A stretch of DNA of 43,465 bases. It comes from a virus. Shown here piece after piece: positions 1-7,993 of this stretch (position 1 is its first letter; each line of letters begins with the position of its first letter). The notes under the pieces were generated by a model. That model worked only from the letters and a program-made list of their open reading frames with translations, did not search any database and was not told where the DNA came from. The stretch is taken from positions 1 through 43,465 of the IMG/VR virus record IMGVR_UViG_3300008261_000043, one strand, 5' to 3'. A program made the position numbers and the translations under genes.

Positions 1-165
1 GATGGTATTTATTATACGGATGAAATAAAAGGTGCTGCTACCGAAATAGGAATACAAGGTATTCACATAACAAGATTAGTTGATAATGGAAGCATGGCTA
101 TAACAATAAAAGAATATAGCAATCAAGAACTAATAGATTACATAAACAATAATACATTAATATAA
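1..165 (+). CDS. C-terminal fragment of an upstream tail-region protein
   Basis: The first 54 codons of the window are open in frame 1 and end with TAA at 163-165; the start lies outside. The visible end reads DGIYYTDEIKGAATEIG... and finishes NNNTLI. I do not recognise a family. The stop overlaps the next ATG by one base (TAATG), the coupling seen throughout this window, so it probably shares an operon with the fibre-region genes that follow. No function can be given from the fragment. Confidence 0.7.
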   Translation, partial: DGIYYTDEIKGAATEIGIQGIHITRLVDNGSMAITIKEYSNQELIDYINNNTLI

Positions 166-584
166 TGGCAGCAAATACCACACCCATATTTATAAAACAA
201 GGAAATTTCACACCTGCAAGAATAGCAGCAGCTAATACTGCATCAGATGGTTCAGGAACTTTAGTAACATTAGTTACTGCTACCGTAGATGGAACAAGAG
301 TAGATGGTGTTAGATTTATTAACTCACAAGCAACAGCAGCAGCAGCAGGAGCAAAAGTATATAGAATATTTTTATCTGATACATCAGGTACAAATCCAAG
401 AATAATTGGAGAGGTTGCAGCAGCAGCAGTAACACGTTCTACAACAGCAATTGGACAAACAGCAATTTATACTTTTGACCAACCAATAATTATGAAATCA
501 GGTCAATTAATGACTGTGATTCAATCAGTTTATGCAGGTGCGCAAGACCAAACAGATGCTTGTGCTTTTGCAGGTGATTATTAA
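165..584 (+). CDS. Small virion/tail-associated protein, Ala/Thr-rich
   Basis: 139 residues with no membrane segment or signal peptide. The composition (Ala, Thr, Gly, Ser) and alternating hydrophobic pattern suggest a beta-sandwich. This resembles the small structural proteins often found beside tail-fibre genes in Bacteroidota phages. An alanine run is encoded by a GCA repeat near 333-350. It is coupled to the preceding gene by TAATG and lies upstream of the Com-like gene and the large fibre gene, so a role in the fibre or virion surface is inferred from context only. No catalytic motif is visible. Confidence 0.7.
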   Translation: MAANTTPIFIKQGNFTPARIAAANTASDGSGTLVTLVTATVDGTRVDGVRFINSQATAAAAGAKVYRIFLSDTSGTNPRIIGEVAAAAVTRSTTAIGQTAIYTFDQPIIMKSGQLMTVIQSVYAGAQDQTDACAFAGDY

Positions 585-617
585 TGGTTATTAGCAGTTA
601 TTAATACTTATTAGTTT

Positions 618-794
618 ATGAAATTATTATTTTGTAATAAGTGTCATAAAAGAATATTTCCTCCTAAGTTTTTATTATCAAACATGGCAAACATACAAGG
701 TAATATTAAATTAAAATGTGGGGATAATAAATGTAAGGGAGAAGTACTTGTAAAGACAAAAAATATAGAAGATGGCAACATACACAGTAGCTAA
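618..794 (+). CDS. Com-like small zinc-ribbon protein
   Basis: 58 residues. Four cysteines form two knuckles: C6-x2-C9 near the N-terminus and C34-x4-C39 in the second half, followed by a basic tail. This spacing resembles the Com family; phage Mu Com is a zinc-binding mRNA-binding activator of mom translation, and Com-like proteins are often annotated beside phage tail genes. The last 23 bases overlap the start of the 1511-codon fibre gene, so translation of the two is probably coupled. A role in regulating that gene is a guess. The ORF is clean, ATG to TAA, with an AT-rich upstream and no Shine-Dalgarno. Confidence 0.7.
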   Translation: MKLLFCNKCHKRIFPPKFLLSNMANIQGNIKLKCGDNKCKGEVLVKTKNIEDGNIHSS

Positions 795-3700
795 TGGAGG
801 TGGTAATATAAATGCAGCATCAACTTATGTTGGTGGTGTTGGTGTACCTGGAGCAGCAGATGATATTGATTTTACAGCTACTTCTGGTCAATTAACCGTT
901 AATGTAAATACTACCATATTAGATATTAACTTTTCTAATTATACTAATGTAATTACATTTACAGCTAGTTTAACAGTTACTAGAAATATAACTCTTAATA
1001 CAACTACATCTACTTATACTACTGCTGGTGCAGAAGGTATTGTAAAAACAGGTACAGGTACTATTACTTCAAATAGTAAAATTTGGACAGCCAAATTTAC
1101 ATTAGGTGGTACAACTGCATACACAGTTACATTTAATGATGCAATGAATGTTAGTGGTGAAGTAGTTTTTTCTAATACTAATACAACTACTTTAAGTCCA
1201 AACAATGTTCTTGACCCTGAAAGATTTAATATATTAGGTAACTTTACTTTAAGTGGTACTACTGGTATATTAACTGGTACTACTACAATTAGAATTACAG
1301 GAACATCAAATCAAACTTGGGCAGGGGGAGGTAGTACTGCTCAAATTAGGTCTGATTTAAAAGTAGATAAGACAGGAGGAACACTTTCAATAACAGGAAA
1401 TATTTATTATAATACAAAATTATTTACCTATGTGCAAGGTACAGTAAATACTTCTAGTTCTACTCTTGTTATATCAACCGCAACTACTACTATGGACACT
1501 AATGGTAGTACATCAAGTGGAGCAACTACAACATCTTCAACAGGTATAAATTGGAATAATGTTACTTTATCTACTACGTTAAATTTAACAAATAATTTTA
1601 CTTGTGTAGGTACTTTTACTTCAAGTATTGGTACAATAACTCGTACTGCATCACAAAATGTGTATTTAGGTGGTAACTTAACAATGTCAGGAGCTTTAAC
1701 TTCAACTGCTGCAACTGTTATCATGAATGGTACAGGAACTTGGAGTGGAGGTGGGGCTGTTACAGCACCTTTAACATTTAATACATCAGGTACAATTACT
1801 GTAAGCGGTACTGTTGTTTTTTCTACAAGAACTTTAACATACATCACAGCTGCATCTGTAGTGACAACTGGCTCAACATTAACAGCATCAACTTCTTGTA
1901 CACTTGCCACAAATGGCATGACATGGAATAATTTTACTTGTAATGCAACAGCTACTATTACACTAAGTAATAATTTTTCATTTAGTGGAACATTAAGATT
2001 AGGGGAAGCAATTGGTGTAACAATAACTTATGGTGGAGTAGGAGCGTTATCAGCTACATCCACAGCAAGTGTTGTATTAGGTCTTCAGCAATTTGGTGTA
2101 GGTGGCGGTTCAACAATAAATTTTCCAACATCAACAGTTTTAAATATAGCAAGTTTAACTATACAATGTCCTGGTAATACTAATGTAGGTCATAATACTA
2201 CTGTAAATAATGCAACATTTAATGTTAGTGGAAATTTTGCTTTAAATTATTCAAATCAAGGAATGTCATATTTTACAGGCACATCAACCTCTGTTAATAT
2301 GATTGGTTCTGGTAGTATTACAACTAGTGGTAGTATTGCTTCTGCAAGTATAAATGTTCCTTTTACAATTAATACTTCTGGAACATATACATTTTCTACA
2401 GGTAATATATTTACAAATACAACAGTAACATATATTTCAGGAACTTTATCAGGTTCTACTGTTGTGTTTACTGGATGTACTTTAAATCTAAATGCAGGTG
2501 GTGATTGGGTTGTTGCAACTGTTATACGGGGTGCTACCACCCTTACAAGCAATGCTACTTTTACCAATACCCTAACAACAAATACTACTGCTGTAACATT
2601 TAGTGGTGCATTTACTATTAATGTAAAAGGAAACTTAGAAATCAATACAACAACTAGCGGTGCATCAACACCAATAGTAATTAATGGTACAGGTAATCAA
2701 ACATGGACTGCAACATCTTATTTGTCAAATACCTTAACAATAAATAAACCAAGTGGGAATTTAACATTAGGTGCAAATATTTATTACAATACAGGTATAT
2801 TAACTTATACTGCTGCTAACTTAGTAGATACTACTACTAATTCTACTACATTAACTATTAATGGTAGTTGTACTTTAGCTACAAATGGTATAAGTTGGGT
2901 TAATATATCAAATGTTGCAACAGCAACAATAACACTTAGTAATGATTTGGTATGGACTAACAATTGGAATGTAACAGCAGGTACTATATCATTCAGTGGA
3001 GCAAATAATTTGAATCCAGCTTCTACCGCTAATATTGCTTTTAGTGGTTCATCTACTGTTTCTATTAAAAACAATATACAAGTTACAAATGCAACGGTTG
3101 GGGTTACTACTATAAATACAAATCAAATAGCTATAAGTGGTAACTTAACAGTTGCTAGTACAACATCAGGTTCAACAACATTACTTATAAATGGTACAGG
3201 TTCTCAATCATGGACACATATTACCGCAAACTATTTGTCTAATAGTGTCACTATAAATAAAGCAAGTGGAACATTAACATTAGGTGCTACAATATATTAT
3301 TCAACAGGAACTCTTACTTATACAGCGGGTACTGTAAATACTACTACTAATAGTACTACATTAAGATACAATGCTGCTGTTATTTTAAATACATGGTCAT
3401 CAGCACTCAATGATGGTATAACATGGGTTAATATTGTGTTTCAAGGAGGAACTGTAACAACTACTATAAATACTGATTTAGTATGGAGTGGTACATTTAC
3501 TCAAACATCAGGTACTTTAAGTTTTAATGGTACAGGTTCTTTAGCTCCTGTTTCTACTGCAAATCTTACACTTTCAAGTGGTATATCATTTTCAGTTAAA
3601 AATAATATTCAGATTACTAACTTATCTTTAAATAATTCTCAATTATTAAATAATACAGTTAGTATATTAGGTAATTTAACAGTTAATTCAGCTCAATCAG

Positions 3701-5307
3701 GTTCAAATAGTGTAATTAATTTTAATGGAACAGGTTCACAAACTTGGTCACATTCTGTTGCATCATCATTTACAGCTACACCAATAACCATAAATAAACC
3801 AACAGGTGCGTTAACATTATCTGGTCAAATATATTTTCAAGGCTCTTCTTTAACATATACAGCAAACTCATCATCAGTAATAACAACAGGTTCTACTTTT
3901 AATATTGCAGCAAGTTCTACACTTACAACAAGTGGTATTACATGGAATGCAATAAATTGGTCAGGGGGAACAATAACACTAGCCAACGCATTAACTGCAA
4001 CTGGTTTAATTACAGTTACTCATGCTGCTCCTGTACTTAATGGTAGTGATTTATATGCAAATGGTGGGATGAATTATACTGCTTCAAATATTAGTGGTAA
4101 TTTTTCTTTTATTAGTGGAACATCTACAATTAGATTTGAAGGTACAGGCTCATGGACAAGTCCGAATTATGGAACATATAGAAATAATGTTATTATAAAT
4201 CCAACTGGTTCTTTTTCTATAAATGTAACTTATGTTTTAGGTACTATAACTTATAGCTCATCTAATGGAGGAACAATAAGTTCTGCTTATGTTACTGTTG
4301 GATATTATACAGCAACAAGTTCAATAGGACTATCAAGAAGTGTAACATTTAATACAAATGATATGCTTTGGAATCAGATATATTGCATGAGTTATACTAA
4401 TTCTAATGTAAGTCCTACCGCTTCAACAATTACTTGTTTATCTAACTTAAATGTTTATCAGTTATTTTTTGCATCAATTGGTACAGGTCAATTAGATAGT
4501 TTTACCTTTTCTTTTTCTGAAGGATTTAACATAACTAATCTTTATAACCTTAATTTAGATGCTAGGGTGACTGTCAATTTAGGAAAAGATTTAGTAACGG
4601 AAACTTTAATTTTTGGCACTGGAATATATCAAAGATTAAATAATTTTTCAGTAAAAGTAAATAGACTTTTAACTTCATCTGCATCTCAAGGTGCAATAGC
4701 TATTCAAGGTAGTACAAAAATTATTATGGCAAATAAAAGTTCATGGCAAAGAACTGATGGTAATACTACTTTATATTTTAACATGGAATTTCAAGGTAAT
4801 ATTACTTTTGGAACAACTGCTTTTCCAACTATGGTTTTTGCAGGCAACACTTTAGCTTATACAGGAACAAATGTGTCATCACCTGTGGGTAGAGGTAGTT
4901 TTCAAATAGCTTCTAATGCAACATTAACAAACTTAAACAAAATAGTATTTACTAATTTAATAATATCTAGTGGTGTAACATTAACCATGAATGAGTTTTT
5001 TAGTGGCTCTGCTAATATTATAACACCTATACAAGCATCATCTACTACCAATTACACAATAACATTTACAGATAATTTTGAAAAAATAGCAAAATTTGTA
5101 AATATTAGTGGATGTACATTATCAAGACCTCAACAATTATTACTTATTACAAATAGTAAAAAAAGCTCAACTAATACAAGAGGAATTAGATACATCAATT
5201 CATTACCAAATGGAATTCCTAAAGGAGAACCAAGTACAATGAATTCTTTGGGATTCTCTACTTCTAATTATTTAGCTGGTGATCCAGCTTTTGTAAAAAC
5301 AATATAA
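772..5307 (+). CDS. Large repetitive beta-rich tail fibre/adhesin
   Basis: 1511 residues, very rich in Thr, Ser, Asn and Gly with almost no charged residues, as expected for a beta-helix or beta-solenoid fibre. A repeat recurs, with a landmark like NGTGSQTW followed by INKPSGxLTLG, IYYNTGxLTYT, TLATNGITWNN and SNNLxW. Landmarks lie at DNA positions about 1300 (divergent), 2686, 3193 and 3727, so the clearest units are 169-178 residues. The last ~200 residues are more charged and non-repetitive (GIRYINSLPNGIPKG) and may be an attachment or trimerisation module. There is no signal peptide, consistent with a virion protein. It most likely binds the host surface. Known fibres of this type vary quickly by repeat recombination. 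The start at 772 lies inside the Com-like gene. Confidence 0.75.
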   Translation: MATYTVANGGGNINAASTYVGGVGVPGAADDIDFTATSGQLTVNVNTTILDINFSNYTNVITFTASLTVTRNITLNTTTSTYTTAGAEGIVKTGTGTITSNSKIWTAKFTLGGTTAYTVTFNDAMNVSGEVVFSNTNTTTLSPNNVLDPERFNILGNFTLSGTTGILTGTTTIRITGTSNQTWAGGGSTAQIRSDLKVDKTGGTLSITGNIYYNTKLFTYVQGTVNTSSSTLVISTATTTMDTNGSTSSGATTTSSTGINWNNVTLSTTLNLTNNFTCVGTFTSSIGTITRTASQNVYLGGNLTMSGALTSTAATVIMNGTGTWSGGGAVTAPLTFNTSGTITVSGTVVFSTRTLTYITAASVVTTGSTLTASTSCTLATNGMTWNNFTCNATATITLSNNFSFSGTLRLGEAIGVTITYGGVGALSATSTASVVLGLQQFGVGGGSTINFPTSTVLNIASLTIQCPGNTNVGHNTTVNNATFNVSGNFALNYSNQGMSYFTGTSTSVNMIGSGSITTSGSIASASINVPFTINTSGTYTFSTGNIFTNTTVTYISGTLSGSTVVFTGCTLNLNAGGDWVVATVIRGATTLTSNATFTNTLTTNTTAVTFSGAFTINVKGNLEINTTTSGASTPIVINGTGNQTWTATSYLSNTLTINKPSGNLTLGANIYYNTGILTYTAANLVDTTTNSTTLTINGSCTLATNGISWVNISNVATATITLSNDLVWTNNWNVTAGTISFSGANNLNPASTANIAFSGSSTVSIKNNIQVTNATVGVTTINTNQIAISGNLTVASTTSGSTTLLINGTGSQSWTHITANYLSNSVTINKASGTLTLGATIYYSTGTLTYTAGTVNTTTNSTTLRYNAAVILNTWSSALNDGITWVNIVFQGGTVTTTINTDLVWSGTFTQTSGTLSFNGTGSLAPVSTANLTLSSGISFSVKNNIQITNLSLNNSQLLNNTVSILGNLTVNSAQSGSNSVINFNGTGSQTWSHSVASSFTATPITINKPTGALTLSGQIYFQGSSLTYTANSSSVITTGSTFNIAASSTLTTSGITWNAINWSGGTITLANALTATGLITVTHAAPVLNGSDLYANGGMNYTASNISGNFSFISGTSTIRFEGTGSWTSPNYGTYRNNVIINPTGSFSINVTYVLGTITYSSSNGGTISSAYVTVGYYTATSSIGLSRSVTFNTNDMLWNQIYCMSYTNSNVSPTASTITCLSNLNVYQLFFASIGTGQLDSFTFSFSEGFNITNLYNLNLDARVTVNLGKDLVTETLIFGTGIYQRLNNFSVKVNRLLTSSASQGAIAIQGSTKIIMANKSSWQRTDGNTTLYFNMEFQGNITFGTTAFPTMVFAGNTLAYTGTNVSSPVGRGSFQIASNATLTNLNKIVFTNLIISSGVTLTMNEFFSGSANIITPIQASSTTNYTITFTDNFEKIAKFVNISGCTLSRPQQLLLITNSKKSSTNTRGIRYINSLPNGIPKGEPSTMNSLGFSTSNYLAGDPAFVKTI
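2686..4240 (+). repeat. Tandem ~170-178-residue coding repeats in the fibre gene
   Basis: Three consecutive units start at 2686, 3193 and 3727 with GGTACAGGT or GGAACAGGT encoding GTG(N/S)Q(T/S)W. Unit lengths are 507 and 534 bases; the third fades after about 4140. A divergent copy begins near 1300. Similarity is clear in protein and partial in DNA, so the duplication is old and diverged rather than recent. Confidence 0.6.
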
Positions 5308-5319
5308 TTACTATATTTG
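5289..5319 (+). promoter_or_regulatory. Bacteroidota-type promoter before the 5338 gene
   Basis: TTTTG at 5289-5293, an 18-base spacer, and TATATTTG at 5312-5319 match the Bacteroidota -33/-7 consensus (TTTG; TAnnTTTG). It overlaps the end of the fibre gene. The leader then contains AAACCAATAAT, a variant of the shared leader motif, before the ATG at 5338. It probably drives the lysis cassette. Confidence 0.6.
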
Positions 5320-5337
5320 TAAATAAAACCAATAATT

Positions 5338-5517
5338 ATGAGTGAACAAGTTCAAATGAGTAAAGAAGAAGCTTTACAAATTATAAAAAATGTTGCAGCA
5401 GCTTTTGTAGGTAATCTTAAAGATCACCAAGCAGTCCAAACAGCTTTAATAGTACTAGCTAAAGAATTAGAAAAAAATAATGTTATAAAAGAAAGTACAT
5501 TAGAAAAACCATATTAA
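5338..5517 (+). CDS. Small helical protein of unknown function
   Basis: 59 residues beginning MSEQVQMSKEEALQ, predicted to be almost wholly helical with no membrane segment. It follows a good promoter match and is the first gene after the fibre gene. The stop at 5515-5517 is followed by 63 AT-rich bases before the lysis genes. Small helical proteins of this kind are common at this position in related phages, but I cannot assign a role. The reading frame is supported by the promoter, the leader-like AAACCAATAAT and the clean ATG-TAA. Confidence 0.65.
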   Translation: MSEQVQMSKEEALQIIKNVAAAFVGNLKDHQAVQTALIVLAKELEKNNVIKESTLEKPY

Positions 5518-5580
5518 ATCTATTTTTTATTGTATATTAGAAAATAATTATTATCTTATAGTTATATATAATTATTTATC

Positions 5581-5880
5581 ATGGCACCTGAAGTTTTAAA
5601 TCTTATAGTAACAATAGCTGGAGCAATAATCATTACTCTAATAAGTGCAATTGCATACTTTCTTAAAATTCTACATACAGACACTAAAAAAGCAATTGAA
5701 GAAGTTGGAAAAAATAAAGGTAGAATAGAACTTGTTGAGCTTCAGTTAAATAGCGATGTAAAAAGATTAGAACAAACTACTCAATTAGAACTAAGAAATT
5801 TAGCTGAAACTGTGGGAAAGTTATCAGCAAGTGTGGATCAGCTAGTAAAAGTTCAACTTAATTTAGTAACAAAAGCATGA
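5581..5880 (+). CDS. Membrane-anchored coiled-coil protein, lysis region
   Basis: 99 residues. One hydrophobic helix at about residues 8-28 (LIVTIAGAIIITLISAIAYF) is followed by a charged heptad-like region, about 35-95, likely a coiled coil. This is an N-terminal anchor with a cytoplasmic or periplasmic coil. It lies directly upstream of the endolysin and overlaps it by 4 bases (ATGA), so it is translationally coupled. It may be a holin-associated or spanin-like factor. One transmembrane segment with a long coil fits an inner-membrane spanin or antiholin about equally well. Medium certainty for membrane location, low for role. Confidence 0.7.
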   Translation: MAPEVLNLIVTIAGAIIITLISAIAYFLKILHTDTKKAIEEVGKNKGRIELVELQLNSDVKRLEQTTQLELRNLAETVGKLSASVDQLVKVQLNLVTKA

Positions 5881-6425
5881 AACAATATACTTTAGAAGAA
5901 TTAAAAGCTGAATTTGCTAAATTAAATTATAGATGGTTTGATACATTAAACTTTATTGGTATCAGATCTAAAGCAAACAAACCTAATGAATTTGATGATT
6001 TGTTTGGTTTAATTCAAAACGGTACAATAAGATGGTTTAGTTGTACTACCAATCCAGGAACTCACTGGTTAAAAAACTTACTAAATCCAAAAGGGACTGC
6101 TCTTTTAAAACCCGGACAATATATAGATACTTGGAAAATAGGATTACATCAAGGTAAATACAAAGCTTTTGTACAAGCAAAACCGGTAACTGTTTATAGA
6201 GATGCTAATAAAAATGATTTTGCTGAAGAAACATCAGTAACTGATACTGGTTTATTTGGTATAAATATTCACAGAGCAAATGATAAAATGGTATCAAAAA
6301 TTATAGACAAGTGGTCTGCTGGATGTCAAGTATTAAATAATCCTGCTGATTTTAATATTGTTTTACAACAAGGAGAAAATAGCAAATTAAACTATTTTAC
6401 TTATACTTTACTTAAAGAATTTTAA
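5877..6425 (+). CDS. Probable endolysin with YkuD-type catalytic motif
   Basis: 182 residues, no signal peptide. The motif H132-x14-S147-A-G-C150 (INIHR...WSAGCQV) matches the H-x(14-17)-S-x-G-C active site of L,D-transpeptidase/carboxypeptidase (YkuD) folds, with Cys150 the predicted nucleophile and His132 its partner. Such domains act on peptidoglycan stem peptides. Flanked by membrane proteins and a spanin-like lipoprotein, it is the best endolysin candidate in the window; without a signal it would need a holin for export. The first 50 residues (RWFDTLNFIGIR) look like a separate small substrate-recognition part. It starts inside the stop of the previous gene and ends in TAATG into the holin gene. 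The fold assignment is by motif only. Confidence 0.7.
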   Translation: MKQYTLEELKAEFAKLNYRWFDTLNFIGIRSKANKPNEFDDLFGLIQNGTIRWFSCTTNPGTHWLKNLLNPKGTALLKPGQYIDTWKIGLHQGKYKAFVQAKPVTVYRDANKNDFAEETSVTDTGLFGINIHRANDKMVSKIIDKWSAGCQVLNNPADFNIVLQQGENSKLNYFTYTLLKEF

Positions 6426-6724
6426 TGAAAGATCTATTACAAAGTATAGGTATCAATATAGCAATATCTGTTGCTGGATTGTTTGGATCATTGCTAATGA
6501 TTGGTAAGCAAGCTACACACCAATGGAAAACAACATTCTTTTCTATAGTTTCTGGTGTTGCAAGTGCTAACTATATAACTCCGGTAATACTAGATATGAC
6601 TAAGATGAGTCAAAAATATGAAGTATCTATAGGATTTATTATGGGATTTCTAGGTCTTAAAGGTGTAGAAATAATAAGCAAAAAACTTGTAAAAGAAGAA
6701 AAAAATGACAGTTCTGATAAATAG
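6425..6724 (+). CDS. Holin candidate
   Basis: 99 residues with three hydrophobic stretches (about 8-27, 36-56 and 70-84) and a charged C-terminal tail ending KEEKNDSSDK, which is the typical layout of a class I holin. It follows the endolysin with a TAATG overlap. In the membrane it would oligomerise to release the endolysin. The next membrane protein overlaps it by 20 bases, so one of the pair may act as holin and the other as antiholin. Confidence 0.65.
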   Translation: MKDLLQSIGINIAISVAGLFGSLLMIGKQATHQWKTTFFSIVSGVASANYITPVILDMTKMSQKYEVSIGFIMGFLGLKGVEIISKKLVKEEKNDSSDK

Positions 6725-6992
6725 TATAGCAAATATTATAATTTGTTTAAGTGTATCATTATTCATGGTGTTTGTGTTTTCTGCTTCTAGTAAAATGCAA
6801 CAACTTCATTTATTAGAAAGAAACATTATTAAAATAGGATTGGCTGTAACAGCAGCTGGATCACTACTTAACTTTTTAACTTTATATACTCCTAACATTA
6901 CAGAAATTATTTTAAATTGTGGATTAGCAGTTATATTTTCTTGGGGTGTTTGGTTTCATTTTAAATACTTTACTAAAAATCATAAAAAATGA
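6705..6992 (+). CDS. Small multi-pass membrane protein, holin/antiholin-like
   Basis: 95 residues with three predicted helices (about 4-26, 43-62 and 66-85) and a basic end (KNHKK). The start lies 20 bases inside the preceding holin-like gene, and the last 4 bases overlap the next gene. Position in the lysis cassette and size suggest holin, antiholin or another membrane accessory factor. No sequence motif separates these possibilities. Confidence 0.65.
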   Translation: MTVLINSIANIIICLSVSLFMVFVFSASSKMQQLHLLERNIIKIGLAVTAAGSLLNFLTLYTPNITEIILNCGLAVIFSWGVWFHFKYFTKNHKK

Positions 6993-7198
6993 ATGCAATA
7001 AAAAATTATTATGCACCTACTCCTAAAAAATGGAGAAAAGCAGGAGATGCTTTACTTGCTGTAGCATTATATGCACAAACACAACAAGCTTTTACAGGTT
7101 ATTCAAATGTAACAGAAATTATTACTGTTATAGGTTTAGTAGGAAAATTTTTAACTAACTTCTTTGCAGAAGAAGATAAAAAAGAAGAAAATGTTTAA
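6989..7198 (+). CDS. Small membrane-associated protein of the lysis cassette
   Basis: 69 residues, starting MNAIKNYYAPTPKKWRKAGD with a basic N-terminal part, then a hydrophobic region (about 21-34) and another (about 43-58: IITVIGLVGKFLTNFF), and an acidic tail. Proteins with a PTPK(K/R)-RK-GD-LLA start are recurrent in Bacteroidota phage lysis blocks as far as I recall, without known function. It overlaps the spanin-like gene by 8 bases. Confidence 0.65.
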   Translation: MNAIKNYYAPTPKKWRKAGDALLAVALYAQTQQAFTGYSNVTEIITVIGLVGKFLTNFFAEEDKKEENV

Positions 7199-7616
7199 GT
7201 ATTTATATATTGTTATACTATCTTTATTTCTTTACTCTTGTTCATGTGATTATCATATGAGTAAGCTGAAGAAAAAGTGCAGTTATGTATTAGAAAAAGA
7301 TACAGTACTTGTTCATGATACTTTTATTGTATCACAAATAAAGAAAGATACAATATTCAAATTTCAATATTTTCAAAAAGATACAGTTATTATAAAAGAA
7401 GGTAGATTAACAATGAAATACTTTTATAATACTGTAGATTCAACAGTTTATCTATCAGGTAAATGTGACACTGTAAAAATTATCAGAGAGATTCCTTTTC
7501 CTATAGAAAAGACAATATTCAAATATGACTTTTTAAATTCAAACAAGTTTTTCTTACTTGTTGCAATGCTTCTTGCTATACTTATTCTTATAGTATATCT
7601 TTTTACTAAAAAATAA
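7191..7616 (+). CDS. Lipoprotein with C-terminal membrane helix, u-spanin candidate
   Basis: 141 residues from ATG 7191; an in-frame ATG at 7164 lies upstream, but 7191 puts the signal peptide at the N-terminus. Residues 1-16 form a hydrophobic signal ending in the lipobox L14-Y15-S16 with C17 as lipidation site. The middle ~100 residues are beta-prone (KDTVLVHDTFIV, KDTVIIKEG) and residues ~119-138 form a strong transmembrane helix followed by TKK. An outer-membrane lipid anchor plus an inner-membrane helix in one chain is the defining layout of a unimolecular spanin, which fuses inner and outer membranes in the last step of Gram-negative lysis. It is the last gene of the lysis cassette. Confidence 0.7.
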   Translation: MFKYLYIVILSLFLYSCSCDYHMSKLKKKCSYVLEKDTVLVHDTFIVSQIKKDTIFKFQYFQKDTVIIKEGRLTMKYFYNTVDSTVYLSGKCDTVKIIREIPFPIEKTIFKYDFLNSNKFFLLVAMLLAILILIVYLFTKK

Positions 7617-7640
7617 AGTTTACATTTTGTAAGTTTAAAC

Positions 7641-7671
7641 TTGTATAGTTTATATTAATATGCTATATTTG
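7641..7671 (+). promoter_or_regulatory. Strong Bacteroidota-type promoter
   Basis: TTG at 7641-7643, a 20-base spacer and TATATTTG at 7664-7671. Transcription should begin near 7677, giving a short leader that carries AAACCAACAAA just before the ATG at 7692. It lies in the 75-base gap between the lysis cassette and the packaging-side genes, so it probably starts the transcript leading into TerL. Confidence 0.7.
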
Positions 7672-7680
7672 TTTTACTTA

Positions 7681-7691
7681 AAACCAACAAA
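7681..7691 (+). promoter_or_regulatory. Shared leader motif AAACCAACAAA
   Basis: Exact copy of the recurrent leader element directly abutting the ATG at 7692. No Shine-Dalgarno is present; the motif may serve in initiation or as a target for a regulator. Confidence 0.55.
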
Positions 7692-7973
7692 ATGTCTGAA
7701 CAAAAAGAAAAAGAAGTAGTAATGACTCCTGAAGAGTTAGCTGCTCAAAGAAAAAATGTAATTCAATATTACAAAAATCAAGTTGAAATACTTAAACATC
7801 AGTTTGAGTATGAAGAGTTATTGGCTAACATTGAAGAAGCTAGAACTAAAAGAATGGCTTTCATTGTAAGACAAGCTCAAATGACTGCTGGACCTGAATC
7901 AGAAGATTCTGTAGAACAAGAAATCCCTGTACAACAAGAAGAAAAAAAAGAAAGAAAATTAAAATCAAATTAA
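7692..7973 (+). CDS. Charged helical protein of unknown function
   Basis: 93 residues, acidic and Gln/Lys-rich, nearly all helical, with a likely coiled coil at 15-60 (YKNQVEILKHQFEYEELL) and a disordered acidic end (VEQEIPVQQEEKKERK). It is the first gene after a strong promoter match. There are no catalytic motifs or membrane segments. A binding or scaffolding role is possible, but I do not recognise the family. Confidence 0.65.
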   Translation: MSEQKEKEVVMTPEELAAQRKNVIQYYKNQVEILKHQFEYEELLANIEEARTKRMAFIVRQAQMTAGPESEDSVEQEIPVQQEEKKERKLKSN

Positions 7974-7984
7974 CTTGCTAAACT

Positions 7985-7993
7985 AAACCAACA
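7985..7993 (+). promoter_or_regulatory. Leader motif AAACCAACA overlapping a start codon
   Basis: The element runs into the ATG at 7993. TAACTTGC at 7971 could be a weak -7 box but lacks a -33 partner, so this copy may act in translation rather than follow its own promoter. Confidence 0.45.

Noticed and set aside
1014-3074. Several long minus-strand open frames opposite the fibre gene (up to 163 codons)
   Set aside because: They arise from the Thr/Ser/Asn repeat coding on the + strand; they lack promoters and their translations are low-complexity mirror products.
2686-4240. CRISPR-like or satellite repeat
   Set aside because: Units are over 500 bases, in frame and conserved as protein rather than DNA, so they are coding fibre repeats.
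7164-7190. Upstream ATG extending the spanin-like lipoprotein by nine Lys-rich residues
   Set aside because: It is possible in principle, but it lies deeper inside the previous gene and would put a KKIKKKK stretch before an already complete signal peptide; ATG 7191 gives the standard lipoprotein signal length.
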